The notes below the pieces were generated by a model. The model was given only the letters and a program-made list of their open reading frames with translations, was not told the DNA's origin and made no database searches. The position numbers were made by a program, and so were the translations under genes. From NCBI GenBank assembly GCA_016190505.1, contig JACPQM010000062.1:1-64000 (forward strand): 64,000 nucleotides of DNA, given 5' to 3'. Below are positions 1 to 8,001 of the stretch, in pieces (within the stretch, counting starts at the first letter, position 1; the number at the start of each line of letters is the position of its first letter). The DNA comes from Chloroflexota bacterium. GTDB lineage: Bacteria; Chloroflexota; Dehalococcoidia; JACPQK01.

Positions 1-868
1 GGCCGCCGTGGAGCGCCAGCGGGTCGTGGCACTGGTTACAGCTAGCTGTGGCCACCACGTCACGACTAACTTTGACATCGCCCCCGGCGGGGACGAAGTC
101 GAACGTGGCGTTGGTGGACTTGTCGAAGCCCCCCCGGCTCGTCTCGCCGCCCACACGGTGGGTGGCATTCTTGTCATAGTCTGCGGGGAGGACAGTGCCG
201 AAGGTGTAGGTGAAACTGCCGCCGCCGAGGTCCTTGTAGCTGCCGCCCATATCCAGAAGGATATTGGGTTGAGTGCCCTGGGCGATGGCAGGCTGCTTCT
301 GTTCTCCTTTGAAGGTATAGGGCTGGCCCTGCCCAGGAGCCAGGACGTAGCTCAACCACTCGGTGAGCTTGCTGTTGGGGTCTTGCTTCAAATAGGCTAT
401 GGTGAAACGGACATTCATCACGCCAGGGGCCGGGACCGCTTTCGAGAAGTCATCCACATCGGCCAGTTTCAAGGGCTTTCCGGCACCGTCGCTCAAAGTG
501 AAGGTGACCACCGGCTTGCGGTCAGCCGGGATCTCCGCTTTGGTGATGGCCATCTTGAGGCCAGGCCCTGGAGGTATGGGCGCATCTTTGCCCGCAGGGC
601 CAGCGGCACCGGCGGCGCCCGCAGGACCGGCGGGGCCAGCCGCCCCGGCAGGACCGGCGGAACCAGCACCGCCAGCGGGGCCGGCTGGACCGGCAAGACC
701 GGCAGGGCCGGCCGGGCCACGCTCACCAGCGGGGCCGGCGGGACCGGCCGCGCCCTGGGAGCCGGCTGGGCCGCGCTCACCAGCAGGGCCGGTGCAGGCC
801 GCCAGGACGGAGACCACCAGAATGGCCAGTGCTACACCCCCCACCACTGCCACCAGACGCTTCACCAT
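1..868 (-). CDS. OmcA/MtrC-like multiheme cytochrome lipoprotein with collagen-like stalk (partial, N-terminal part)
   Basis: Reading leftward from the ATG at 868 there is no stop before the window edge, so the gene is cut off. It begins MVKR, then a hydrophobic signal segment ending in the lipobox-like LAAC. Roughly residues 24-95 are Gly-X-Y collagen-like triplets (GPAGPAGERG type). An extracellular beta-sandwich-like region of about 170 residues follows, and the sequence leaves the window just after the first heme site, CNQCH followed by DPLALHGG, which is typical of OmcA/MtrC cytochromes. A GGAAAGGAG ribosome site precedes the start. It is a paralogue of the next gene, with near-identical N-terminus and promoter. 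By family it should carry electrons at the cell surface. Confidence 0.85.
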   Translation of the reverse strand, partial: MVKRLVAVVGGVALAILVVSVLAACTGPAGERGPAGSQGAAGPAGPAGERGPAGPAGLAGPAGPAGGAGSAGPAGAAGPAGPAGAAGAAGPAGKDAPIPPGPGLKMAITKAEIPADRKPVVTFTLSDGAGKPLKLADVDDFSKAVPAPGVMNVRFTIAYLKQDPNSKLTEWLSYVLAPGQGQPYTFKGEQKQPAIAQGTQPNILLDMGGSYKDLGGGSFTYTFGTVLPADYDKNATHRVGGETSRGGFDKSTNATFDFVPAGGDVKVSRDVVATASCNQCHDPLALHGG

Positions 869-948
869 GGCAACTCCTTTCCCTTGCGTCGGGCACACCC
901 ACCGTTTCATAAGTATAGTTACCTACTTCACAAGCACGTTACCCCAGA

Positions 949-977
949 TTCTAAATCCCACCATTCACCACTGTCAA
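949..977 (-). promoter_or_regulatory. Sigma70-like promoter of the first cytochrome gene
   Basis: On the minus strand TTGACA (972-977) and TTAGAA (949-954) are separated by exactly 17 bases, about 80 bases upstream of the start at 868. The same arrangement is found upstream of the second cytochrome gene. Confidence 0.6.
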
Positions 978-1001
978 GCCCCCCCGCACTTAGATATCCG
1001 C
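972..1001 (-). repeat. 30-bp upstream box shared by the two cytochrome genes (copy 1)
   Basis: A 30-base block beginning at the TTGACA element and containing a run of seven C (plus strand) and GATATC is identical to 3535-3564. Both copies sit at the same distance from a cytochrome start, so this is a duplicated promoter region and possibly a regulator site. Confidence 0.7.
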
Positions 1002-1077
1002 TAACAGCCTTAGTAGAGGGTCGTGCCATGGTGGGTCCGTCAGGTGCACGCATGCCCACCGTTGCCGGACGAACAAA

Positions 1078-1111
1078 GAGACGGGGCTGACCCGGCGGTC
1101 AGCCCCGTCTC
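1078..1111 (-). terminator. Rho-independent terminator of the decaheme cytochrome gene
   Basis: A perfect 14-bp stem (1078-1091 with 1098-1111) with a 6-base loop lies directly downstream of the stop at 1128, followed on the minus strand by TTTGTT. Confidence 0.8.
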
Positions 1112-1127
1112 GCTTGGGCCTTGTTCC

Positions 1128-3431
1128 CTACTCGCGTGGGTACGGTGCCTTGTAGGGCTTGGCGATGTTGTGCACCTTATCCGGCGAGAACTCCCTGCCC
1201 GCGCCATGGCACACGGCGCAGGTCTCCACCTCGTCGCCGCTGTAGGGCTCTTCCGGCGTGGCGTCTATGGTCTGTAGCGAGGCGTGGCCTATGGCCGCAT
1301 TCTTGTCATGGCAGGCAAGGCAGGCCAACCGCGAAGGCTCCGTCTTCCATGTGCCCGTCGTGTCCGCGGTGTGGCACTTAGAGCAGTTCCTCACGTCCTG
1401 CGGGAAGATGATTTTGGAGGCATCGAACGTTGTGGGACGAGGGTATACCTCCAGGGGCTTGTCCAGGTACTTCCCGAAGTGCAGCCCGTGGACCCTCCGG
1501 GCTATAGGGGCGGCGCCGAACCCATTGTTGTTCTGACCCCACCCGGACCTGTTGGCTATCTGCCTCTGGTAGTCGTGGCAGTTCTTGCAGAGATCGGGGG
1601 CCAAGGCTATGGGATAAGACCCGTGCATGTTGGTCTCCCCATGGCAGGCCGCACAGCCGGTGGCGACCTGCTTCTCTTCGGTGGCCGTCCCTACCTGGAA
1701 GTTGACCAGGGCGATAGCGGAGCTCCCCGTAGTTCCCTTCCTGGCCACCGCAAACACGGTGTAGGTGCCCGCTTCCAGCCCTACCACGTCGTCTAGCTGG
1801 TAGGTTATCCCTGTGGCGGTGCGCGTGGCTTTGGGGTCCTCGTTGGCCGGGTCGGTGCGCACCCGCAGGTCGTTATAAGCGTAGGAGCCGGTGTATGTTC
1901 CCGCGGCAGCCTTAGCCGCCGCTGTGGTGAGTACCGGCTTGGTGTTCTCCCTTGGTCCAGACACCTGAAGACGTACACTGTTCCAGGTTGCCTCGCTCAT
2001 CGTGGCCGGGGCCACGGCAGCACCGGCGGCGTCCTTGTAGCCTATGCTCACGGTGGGCTTCTCGCCGGCGACGTAGAACTTGCCGTTGGCCGGTGGGCTC
2101 AAGGTGATGGCAACGGCGGTGTCGGCCGCCACAGGCTCCACCTTGTGTGCCTTGACGATGGGCGCCAGGCCGCTGTCCGGCTTGTGACACAGGGTGCACT
2201 CGCTGTCGTCCTTCATCTCGCCACCCTCGTGCATCACCAGGCCCACGGGCTTGGCGGCCTCCGCGCCAAACCAGGTGTCGTCGTGGCAGGTGCCACAGGC
2301 CAGGCGCGAGGGTTTGGTATTCCAGCGGTCATCCACATGGCACCTGGTGCAGTTCCGGACGTCAGCCGGGAAAACGACCTCGGTATAGAGCTTGAAGACG
2401 CCGGTCTTGGGGTCTGTATTGAGAGGGTTCTTCAGCCCTTCACCCATGTGGACCCCGTGTACTTTCTTGACTATCGGGCTCGGAACGTCCCTGGTCTTGC
2501 CGTCTGCGGCAAGGGTAGCGGAATAGCCATCATTGTTGTGGCAGGTCTTGCAGTTCCTCACCGCATTCTGGTCAATGGAGAAGTTGCCCGCCGGACTGCC
2601 CGCACTGACCTGGTCAATATGGTGGAGGTAAAACTTGCCACTGTCGGCCCCCAGGTGGCAGGCAGCACACTTTTCCTTCTCTACGATCTGCTTTTCCACA
2701 GTGGCCGTGCCCACCTGGAACTCGGCCACCTTCATATCCTGCTGGAAGGGGTTCGCCTTGTAAATGGCCCACACACTGGCAATATAGGTGCCCGGCTTCT
2801 CGTCGGAGACGGCGCCGAGTTTGTAGGTCAGGACGCCACCACTCTCCTGCACCTCGGCGTTGGTCTTGAGGTCCACATAGTGGTGTATCGCCTGCGTTCG
2901 GTCGGCTGTCGTCTTGAGAAGCTTTACCGGAGTTATGGTGTCAGCGGTCTCGATGGGGCCCGCCGCCATCAGCCTCAACTGCGAGAAGTCATCGGCCCGA
3001 TTGAAGCCTTTGCCCTGCTGGTCTTTCACGGTTATGGTCAGCGTGGGCGCCTCACCCGCCACGAAGTGGGTGCCGTTAGCCGGCTTGGAGACGGCAACCG
3101 CTAAAGATAACGCGCGCTCCCCGGGCGGTACGGGCGCATCCTTACCAGCAGAGCCGGCGGCGCCAGCGGGACCGGTAGCGCCAGCAGCGCCGGTAGCACC
3201 AGCGGGGCCAGCAGCGCCGACGGCGCCAGCAGGGCCGGCAGGGCCAACCAGACCGGCGGCTCCGGCGGGACCACGCTCACCAGCGGCGCCGGCGGGACCG
3301 GCCACGCCTTGAGCGCCGGCGGGGCCGCGCTCACCCGCTGGCCCGGCAGGACCGGTGCAGGCCGCCAGCACAGAGGCCAGCAAAACGACCAGGACCACAC
3401 CACCAACCACCGCCAGCACACGCTTCACCAT
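1128..3431 (-). CDS. OmcA/MtrC-like decaheme c-type cytochrome lipoprotein with collagen-like stalk
   Basis: 767 aa. After a signal segment with lipobox LAAC, about residues 25-97 are collagen-like Gly-X-Y triplets. Two similar halves follow, each an immunoglobulin/beta-sandwich-like domain and then a pentaheme segment. Exactly ten CXXCH heme sites are visible: CAACH, CKTCH, CTRCH, CGTCH, CTLCH, CAACH, CKNCH, CSKCH, CLACH, CAVCH. This is the decaheme layout of OmcA/MtrC-type surface cytochromes used for extracellular electron transfer. No MtrA or MtrB partner is seen. The collagen-like stalk may hold the heme domain away from the membrane or through the wall (inference). It has its own promoter and terminator. 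Confidence 0.9.
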   Translation of the reverse strand: MVKRVLAVVGGVVLVVLLASVLAACTGPAGPAGERGPAGAQGVAGPAGAAGERGPAGAAGLVGPAGPAGAVGAAGPAGATGAAGATGPAGAAGSAGKDAPVPPGERALSLAVAVSKPANGTHFVAGEAPTLTITVKDQQGKGFNRADDFSQLRLMAAGPIETADTITPVKLLKTTADRTQAIHHYVDLKTNAEVQESGGVLTYKLGAVSDEKPGTYIASVWAIYKANPFQQDMKVAEFQVGTATVEKQIVEKEKCAACHLGADSGKFYLHHIDQVSAGSPAGNFSIDQNAVRNCKTCHNNDGYSATLAADGKTRDVPSPIVKKVHGVHMGEGLKNPLNTDPKTGVFKLYTEVVFPADVRNCTRCHVDDRWNTKPSRLACGTCHDDTWFGAEAAKPVGLVMHEGGEMKDDSECTLCHKPDSGLAPIVKAHKVEPVAADTAVAITLSPPANGKFYVAGEKPTVSIGYKDAAGAAVAPATMSEATWNSVRLQVSGPRENTKPVLTTAAAKAAAGTYTGSYAYNDLRVRTDPANEDPKATRTATGITYQLDDVVGLEAGTYTVFAVARKGTTGSSAIALVNFQVGTATEEKQVATGCAACHGETNMHGSYPIALAPDLCKNCHDYQRQIANRSGWGQNNNGFGAAPIARRVHGLHFGKYLDKPLEVYPRPTTFDASKIIFPQDVRNCSKCHTADTTGTWKTEPSRLACLACHDKNAAIGHASLQTIDATPEEPYSGDEVETCAVCHGAGREFSPDKVHNIAKPYKAPYPRE

Positions 3432-3511
3432 GGTTGCTCCTTTCCCTTAACCAAGGCACACCAGTACTGCTCAGCCTTTAGTTACGCAGTTCACTAGAAC
3501 GTTACAAAAGA

Positions 3512-3540
3512 CTCTAAGTCCTACCTTGCCCTGTTGTCAA
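3512..3540 (-). promoter_or_regulatory. Sigma70-like promoter of the decaheme cytochrome gene
   Basis: TTGACA (3535-3540) and TTAGAG (3512-3517) on the minus strand are spaced by 17 bases. The start codon is about 80 bases downstream, with a GAAAGGAG ribosome site. Confidence 0.6.
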
Positions 3541-3564
3541 GCCCCCCCGCACTTAGATATCCGC
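3535..3564 (-). repeat. 30-bp upstream box shared by the two cytochrome genes (copy 2)
   Basis: Identical over 30 bases to 972-1001. A shared GTAACGT motif lies further downstream in both leaders. Confidence 0.7.
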
Positions 3565-3614
3565 CAACGGGCTCGCTCGGATCCAGGCTGTTGCGCTCGC
3601 ATACAATACCCCCC

Positions 3615-4550
3615 CTATTGCCGCAAGGAGCGGACGTAGGCGATGATGTCCAGAAGCTCCTGGTCAGACAGCTTGCTGGAATCGAAGGGGTCCATGTCCC
3701 CCTTGCCCTCGCGGATCATTTTGACAATGGTAGCGTCCGCGGGATGTTTGGCAGCGAACTCGGCGCTATTGAGCGCGGGGCCCAGGTCCGTCCCCTTGCC
3801 ACCCTGCCCGTGGCACCGGGAGCACTTCTTGTCCACGAATAGCGTAGTCCCTCGCTTGGCGTCGCCCACCAATGCCGCCGGCGTGGGCGTCGCGGTAGGA
3901 GCCGGTGTGGCTGTGGGCTCCGGAGTAGCCGTGGGCACGGCGGTGGCACCGGGATCTAATGTTGGGGGTGGGCCTGACGGTGTGGGCGTCGGCGCAGGCA
4001 CCGGTGTTGCCGTAGGCTGCGGTGTAGGCGTCGGCACTGGAGTGGGCGAAGGCACCGGCGTAGGCGTTGGAGCAGGTTTGGGCCGCTGGTCAACCTGGCC
4101 CATCACCCACGCGGCCATCAGCTTCACGTCGCCATCACTTATCTCTTTCTCAGAGAACGCCGGCATGCCGCTGGGCCCCGCCCGCACCATTTGACCCACA
4201 TACTTCGCAGTGTCCGGGTCCATGGGAGCAAACTTGCTGCCACTGGCGTCCAGACCATGGCAACTGGCACAGCCGTAAACTACAAAGAGCAATTGCCCGA
4301 CCTCCAGTTCCTGGGCGGGCAGGGAGGCATCGCGCCGCACGACCCAATTCCCCGGGGCCTCGGGACGGGCGGCCACCAGGGCCTGGCGGCTGCGGCTGTA
4401 GTTGTCGTACGGTTCGTCGGTCAAGTTCAGGTGAGTGCGCCAGCCGTTGTCGGGGCCACCCCAGGGCCGCAGAACGATGGCCACAAGCAACGTGCTGGTG
4501 ATGACCGTGAGCACGGCCAGCCCCAGCATGGGAACCAAGAACCTTCTCAA
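3615..4550 (-). CDS. Membrane-anchored diheme cytochrome c with Pro/Thr-rich linker
   Basis: 311 aa. An uncleaved-looking transmembrane anchor spans about residues 8-28. A first cytochrome c domain has CASCH and a distal Met region (GMPAF). A low-complexity linker of about 75 residues is built of PTPTP/PTATP repeats. A second cytochrome c domain has CSRCH and ends in a typical [11 protein letters not shown] helix. It is likely an electron-transfer protein tethered to the outer face of the membrane, and may feed the decaheme cytochromes encoded just upstream on the same strand (inference from neighbourhood). Confidence 0.85.
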   Translation of the reverse strand: MRRFLVPMLGLAVLTVITSTLLVAIVLRPWGGPDNGWRTHLNLTDEPYDNYSRSRQALVAARPEAPGNWVVRRDASLPAQELEVGQLLFVVYGCASCHGLDASGSKFAPMDPDTAKYVGQMVRAGPSGMPAFSEKEISDGDVKLMAAWVMGQVDQRPKPAPTPTPVPSPTPVPTPTPQPTATPVPAPTPTPSGPPPTLDPGATAVPTATPEPTATPAPTATPTPAALVGDAKRGTTLFVDKKCSRCHGQGGKGTDLGPALNSAEFAAKHPADATIVKMIREGKGDMDPFDSSKLSDQELLDIIAYVRSLRQ

Positions 4551-4851
4551 AGCGCCCCCCTCTCAGGCTAGCTATCGAAGTACGTCTACAGGGTAACGCC
4601 CGCGCACCTGGGGGGACATCCTGAAACGCGGCTAAACCGTCAGCTCTGGCTAGCGATTTTTTGTCTCTCCTTTATGGGGATAGACGGTGCCTGTGAGGGA
4701 AAGGACAAATACCCAGAACTGCCTAGGCGGGTCACACCTTTTCGGGATACAGGCTACGGGCTGCGAACTTCAGCCCGGGTGGTGGGTTCCGCTGCGCTTC
4801 ACCCACCCTACGCAATCTGCGGGGTGCGGGCGTGAACGGGTAGGTACAAAC

Positions 4852-4880
4852 GTAGGGGCGACCCGCCGGGTCGCCCCTAC
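4852..4880. repeat. GTAGGGGC-type palindromic element
   Basis: 13-bp perfect arms (GTAGGGGCGACCC) with a 3-base loop, and one further pairing base outside. It is a member of the dispersed palindrome family described under findings. Confidence 0.85.
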
Positions 4881-4910
4881 GATGTTCGGGTTCCAACGGG
4901 GCTGCAATTC

Positions 4911-4950
4911 CCTGTAGCCTGAAGCCAGTAGCCTGTAGCCTGCAACCCGA
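4911..4950. repeat. Degenerate GCCTGTA/GCCTGAA heptamer tract
   Basis: Successive 7-base units of the type CCTGTAG, CCTGAAG and CCAGTAG lie between the response regulator stop and the palindrome. The same low-complexity tract recurs at 10957, 15727, 27443, 47031 and 47172. Confidence 0.6.
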
Positions 4951-4955
4951 GGCCC

Positions 4956-5630
4956 TTAGGGCGAAGGGCGCTCCGCGGCCTCTGGCCGAAGGAAGCCCAT
5001 GCGGAAGGCGTACTGGATGAGCTGCGCCCGGTTCTGTAGCCCGAGCTTCTCCATGATGTGCGCCCGGTGGGTGTGCACCGTATGCACACTGAGGTGGAGC
5101 TTGGCCGCGATCTCCTCGCTGGTCATCCCCTGTCCCACCAGGGCCAGCACCTCGCGCTCCCTGGCTGTCACCTTGTCGAGCTCGGAGCGTTCCACACCCT
5201 CCCTGGCCCGCGCCAGGTAGTCTTCCACCAACCGGCCGGCGAGGGACGGGTAAAGGAATACCTGGCCGCTGGCCACGATACGCAGGGCCCCCACCAGGTC
5301 CTCCGGGGCGCCTTCCTTCAGTACGTAGCCGCTGGCACCGGCCTCCAAGGCACGGAAGAAGTAGTCGTCGCCCGAGTGCATGGTGACGATGAGCACCTTG
5401 ACCTCGGGCAACTCCTTGCGGATACGCCGGGTGGCCTCGATGCCGTCGCCAGGCATGGAGATGTCCATTACCACCACCTCAGGCCTCAGCTCGCGGGTGA
5501 GTCGCAGCGCCTCATCGCCGCTGGCGGCCTCACCCACTACCTCAAAGTCACCCTGGGCCTCGAGCAGCAGCCTGACGCCCTCGCGAAACAGCTTGTGGTC
5601 GTCCGCCAGTACCAACCGGACCTTAGCCAT
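4956..5630 (-). CDS. NarL/LuxR-family response regulator
   Basis: 224 aa. The N-terminal receiver domain has the acidic pair DD at 10-11, the phospho-acceptor Asp56 in VVMDIS and the conserved Lys near residue 104 (VLKEGAP). A short linker leads to a C-terminal GerE/LuxR helix-turn-helix (TAREREVLALVGQGMTSEEI). The start overlaps the end of the upstream kinase gene by 8 bases (5623-5630), so the two are co-translated as a pair. The second regulator of this type, at 10298, is a close paralogue. Targets are unknown; the adjacent cytochrome genes are candidates. Confidence 0.93.
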   Translation of the reverse strand: MAKVRLVLADDHKLFREGVRLLLEAQGDFEVVGEAASGDEALRLTRELRPEVVVMDISMPGDGIEATRRIRKELPEVKVLIVTMHSGDDYFFRALEAGASGYVLKEGAPEDLVGALRIVASGQVFLYPSLAGRLVEDYLARAREGVERSELDKVTAREREVLALVGQGMTSEEIAAKLHLSVHTVHTHRAHIMEKLGLQNRAQLIQYAFRMGFLRPEAAERPSP

Positions 5631-7428
5631 TGGTCTCCTCCACAGGCAGTTGGACGCGCACCCTGGTCCCGGCCCCGGGCCGGGAGTCTATCTCCAGCCG
5701 GGCACCCACCAGTTCGGCCCGCTCCCGCATCCCCTCCAGGCCCACTCCCCCCTCCGTACTCCCCTGGCCCACCAGCGCCGGGTCGAAGCCACGGCCGTTG
5801 TCCTCCACGCTGGCCTCCATAGCCCCATCCACAAAAGACACCGTGATCCGCGCGCTGGTGGCCCGCGAATGCTTCACCACGTTGGTCACCCCCTCCTGGA
5901 GGATGCGGAAGATCGCCGTCTCCACCGGCGGGTCCAACCGCCGCTGCTGACCCCTGACCTGGAACTCGAGCTTGACCCCCGAGGCGCCGAGCCGGTCCTC
6001 TGCATAAGTCCGCAGCGCAGGGATGAAGCCGAGATCGTCCAGGGCGGAGGGCCGCAGGTCCATAATGACGCGCCGCATCTCAGCCAGCGCCCGGCTGCCC
6101 TGGGCCAGGGCCCGGTCCACCATCTCGCACACCCGCTCCTGCCCCGGGGGCAGGCTGTCCCGCAACGCGGCCATGCCCACCAGGACGCTGGCGATGCTCT
6201 GCGCAGTGTCGTCGTGCAGCTCGCGGGCCAGCCGCCGGCGCTCCTCCTCCTGGGCCGAAATGGTCATCTCCAGCAGGTGGCGCACCTGCTCCGTGCGCTC
6301 TCGCACCTTGGCCTCGAGCTGCTCCTCCCAGCGTGCGCGCTGGTCCCGGGCCTGCTTCAGTTGCAGGCGCATGGCCTCGAAGCTCTGGGCCAGCATACCG
6401 ATCTCGTCGCCCCGGTCCACCGCCACGGTCCTCTCCAACGCACCCTCAGCGATATGCCGGGTGGCTTGCTCCAACTGCTCAATGGGGCGGATGACGTAGC
6501 GCGCATGGAGCCAGGCCCCCACCGCCGCCAACACCAGGGCCAGGGATCCCAGGAGCAGCAGCCTCTGGCGCAGTTGCTCGGAGACTGCCAGTACCACGTC
6601 TTTCTGGTCTTCCAGTATCACACCGCCCCTGGTCCCTTGCAAAGGCACGTAAGTGACCAGGTGGATGGCGCCCTCCTTCCACGGGTGGGTGCGCACCGCT
6701 GACTCCCCGGCCTCAATCCAGGGGCTGAGCAGGGTCACGTGCACGTCCACCATCACTGGCTCTCCCGAGCCCAGCCGGACGGGCCTGGTGGCGGCACGGC
6801 CGTTGCTGGCCACGACGGCCCCCCGCCCGTCAATGACAGAAACGGCCAGGCTGGGGTCCTCGACAGGCAGGGGTAGCAACGACCCGCCATCCCGGCTTAA
6901 CGGAAGCCACCCCAGAAGGGCACCCCCCCTCTCCTCCCCCAAGGGGATGGCCACCACAGCCAGGGGAGGCTGTCCCACCCCGGGGACCTGGCCCACCCGT
7001 GCCGAGCCCGTGGCCATAGCCTGAAAAGCGAAGGTGTCCTCCAGCGGGTCGAGTCCCAGGGCCGGGGGCGGGAACGGGTAACCGCTCACCAGATTGCCTT
7101 CGTTGTCCACCCAGAGCAGCGCATCGTAGATACCGAGGCGGTCCAGCACGTCCTTCAAGGCAATCTGACGCTGCACCGCGGAAGCTGCGCCATCGCCGGG
7201 GAGGGAGGGCGCCGCCCGGGCGAGCAGGTCGGTAGCCATCACCAGGTAGGCGTCCACCTGATCGGCGACCGCGCGGTTCAGCCGCAGACGCTCTGCGACG
7301 GCCACGTCGGTGCTCTGGCGCATGGTGGTTATGGCCAGATAACCAAAGACCAGCACAATGACCAGCAGTCCAAGCCCCACGCCCAGGGTCACCTGATACC
7401 GCAGGCCCAAGCGCTGGACTGCGCGCAC
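5623..7428 (-). CDS. NarX/LiaS-type sensor histidine kinase with extracytoplasmic sensor and HAMP
   Basis: 601 aa. There is a transmembrane helix at about 15-38, an extracytoplasmic sensor domain of about 255 residues (Cache-like), a second membrane helix near 297-317 and a HAMP domain. The HisKA_3 motif (EEERRRLARELHDD, phospho-His near residue 405) and an HATPase_c domain (ILQEGVTNVVKHSRA, then DNGRGFD) follow. It belongs to the HPK7 class that partners NarL-type regulators, and its gene overlaps that of the regulator downstream. The ligand cannot be read from sequence. Redox or electron-acceptor sensing is suggested by the neighbouring cytochromes only. Confidence 0.92.
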   Translation of the reverse strand: MRAVQRLGLRYQVTLGVGLGLLVIVLVFGYLAITTMRQSTDVAVAERLRLNRAVADQVDAYLVMATDLLARAAPSLPGDGAASAVQRQIALKDVLDRLGIYDALLWVDNEGNLVSGYPFPPPALGLDPLEDTFAFQAMATGSARVGQVPGVGQPPLAVVAIPLGEERGGALLGWLPLSRDGGSLLPLPVEDPSLAVSVIDGRGAVVASNGRAATRPVRLGSGEPVMVDVHVTLLSPWIEAGESAVRTHPWKEGAIHLVTYVPLQGTRGGVILEDQKDVVLAVSEQLRQRLLLLGSLALVLAAVGAWLHARYVIRPIEQLEQATRHIAEGALERTVAVDRGDEIGMLAQSFEAMRLQLKQARDQRARWEEQLEAKVRERTEQVRHLLEMTISAQEEERRRLARELHDDTAQSIASVLVGMAALRDSLPPGQERVCEMVDRALAQGSRALAEMRRVIMDLRPSALDDLGFIPALRTYAEDRLGASGVKLEFQVRGQQRRLDPPVETAIFRILQEGVTNVVKHSRATSARITVSFVDGAMEASVEDNGRGFDPALVGQGSTEGGVGLEGMRERAELVGARLEIDSRPGAGTRVRVQLPVEETNG

Positions 7429-7670
7429 TAACCTGGCTATGTTCAGCCCCCGGACCTCATTACTTTGGATATGGCAACACCACTATACCACGACCCGCCA
7501 CAGCTATGAGACGAGGGCTTGCCCAAGTATGGGCGGGTAATGTTTTGCACTACAGGTCTTATACCGTTTACATGACAGACAGGCGGGCACCCATCACTAA
7601 TAATGAGCATGGACCTGGTTAATAGTGGTGAGTGCCGGGGTAGTTACCTCCCGCTAGAAAGGAGTGTCCG

Positions 7671-7934
7671 ATGACAAAGCAACAGCAGAAGGGGATCAAC
7701 ATCGGGCTGACGATGGCGGCGGCGGTGTACGGGCTGGGGGCCATCTTGCTCCTCAGCGGAGTTGCCGGAAGGGTGGCCTGGGCCTTCCTGGCCAGCTTTG
7801 CAGCGGTCGTTGCGGTGACTCTGGCCTGGGCCATCGTCCACAGTGTACTACCCCGCGTAACAGCGCTGGCGAACGGCTACCAGGACCCCTGGGTACAGCA
7901 GTGGGAGGCGCTGATGCAGCGCCCCTGCCGGTAG
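7671..7934 (+). CDS. Small two-helix membrane protein
   Basis: 87 aa with a good AGGAG site nine bases before the ATG. Two hydrophobic helices (about 10-32 and 35-58) are followed by a short polar tail. It lies in the divergent space between the two sensor systems and runs in the direction of the second kinase, 67 bases upstream of it. It could be an accessory of that kinase. I do not recognise the family. The preceding 242-base gap shows no other gene. Confidence 0.6.
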   Translation: MTKQQQKGINIGLTMAAAVYGLGAILLLSGVAGRVAWAFLASFAAVVAVTLAWAIVHSVLPRVTALANGYQDPWVQQWEALMQRPCR

Positions 7935-8001
7935 CCCTCCTGGCGCCACGACGACCTCAACCGTGTGCCTTGTAATTGAGAGGGAGCGCACAACGTAAGT
8001 A

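Larger units (their letters stand above)
4551..4955. other. 405-bp intergenic stretch with repeats only
   Basis: No ORF here looks real. The stretch holds a GTAGGGGC-type palindrome (4852-4880), a heptamer-type tract (4911-4950) and a shorter related tract near 4750-4770. The leader and promoter of the diheme cytochrome should lie in 4551-4650, but I see no clear -35/-10 pair. Confidence 0.5.

Noticed and set aside
8-1090. Plus-strand collagen-like ORFs over the cytochrome genes
   Set aside because: Gly/Ala/Pro-rich frames opposite the GXY repeat are shadows. The minus strand carries the lipobox and heme motifs.
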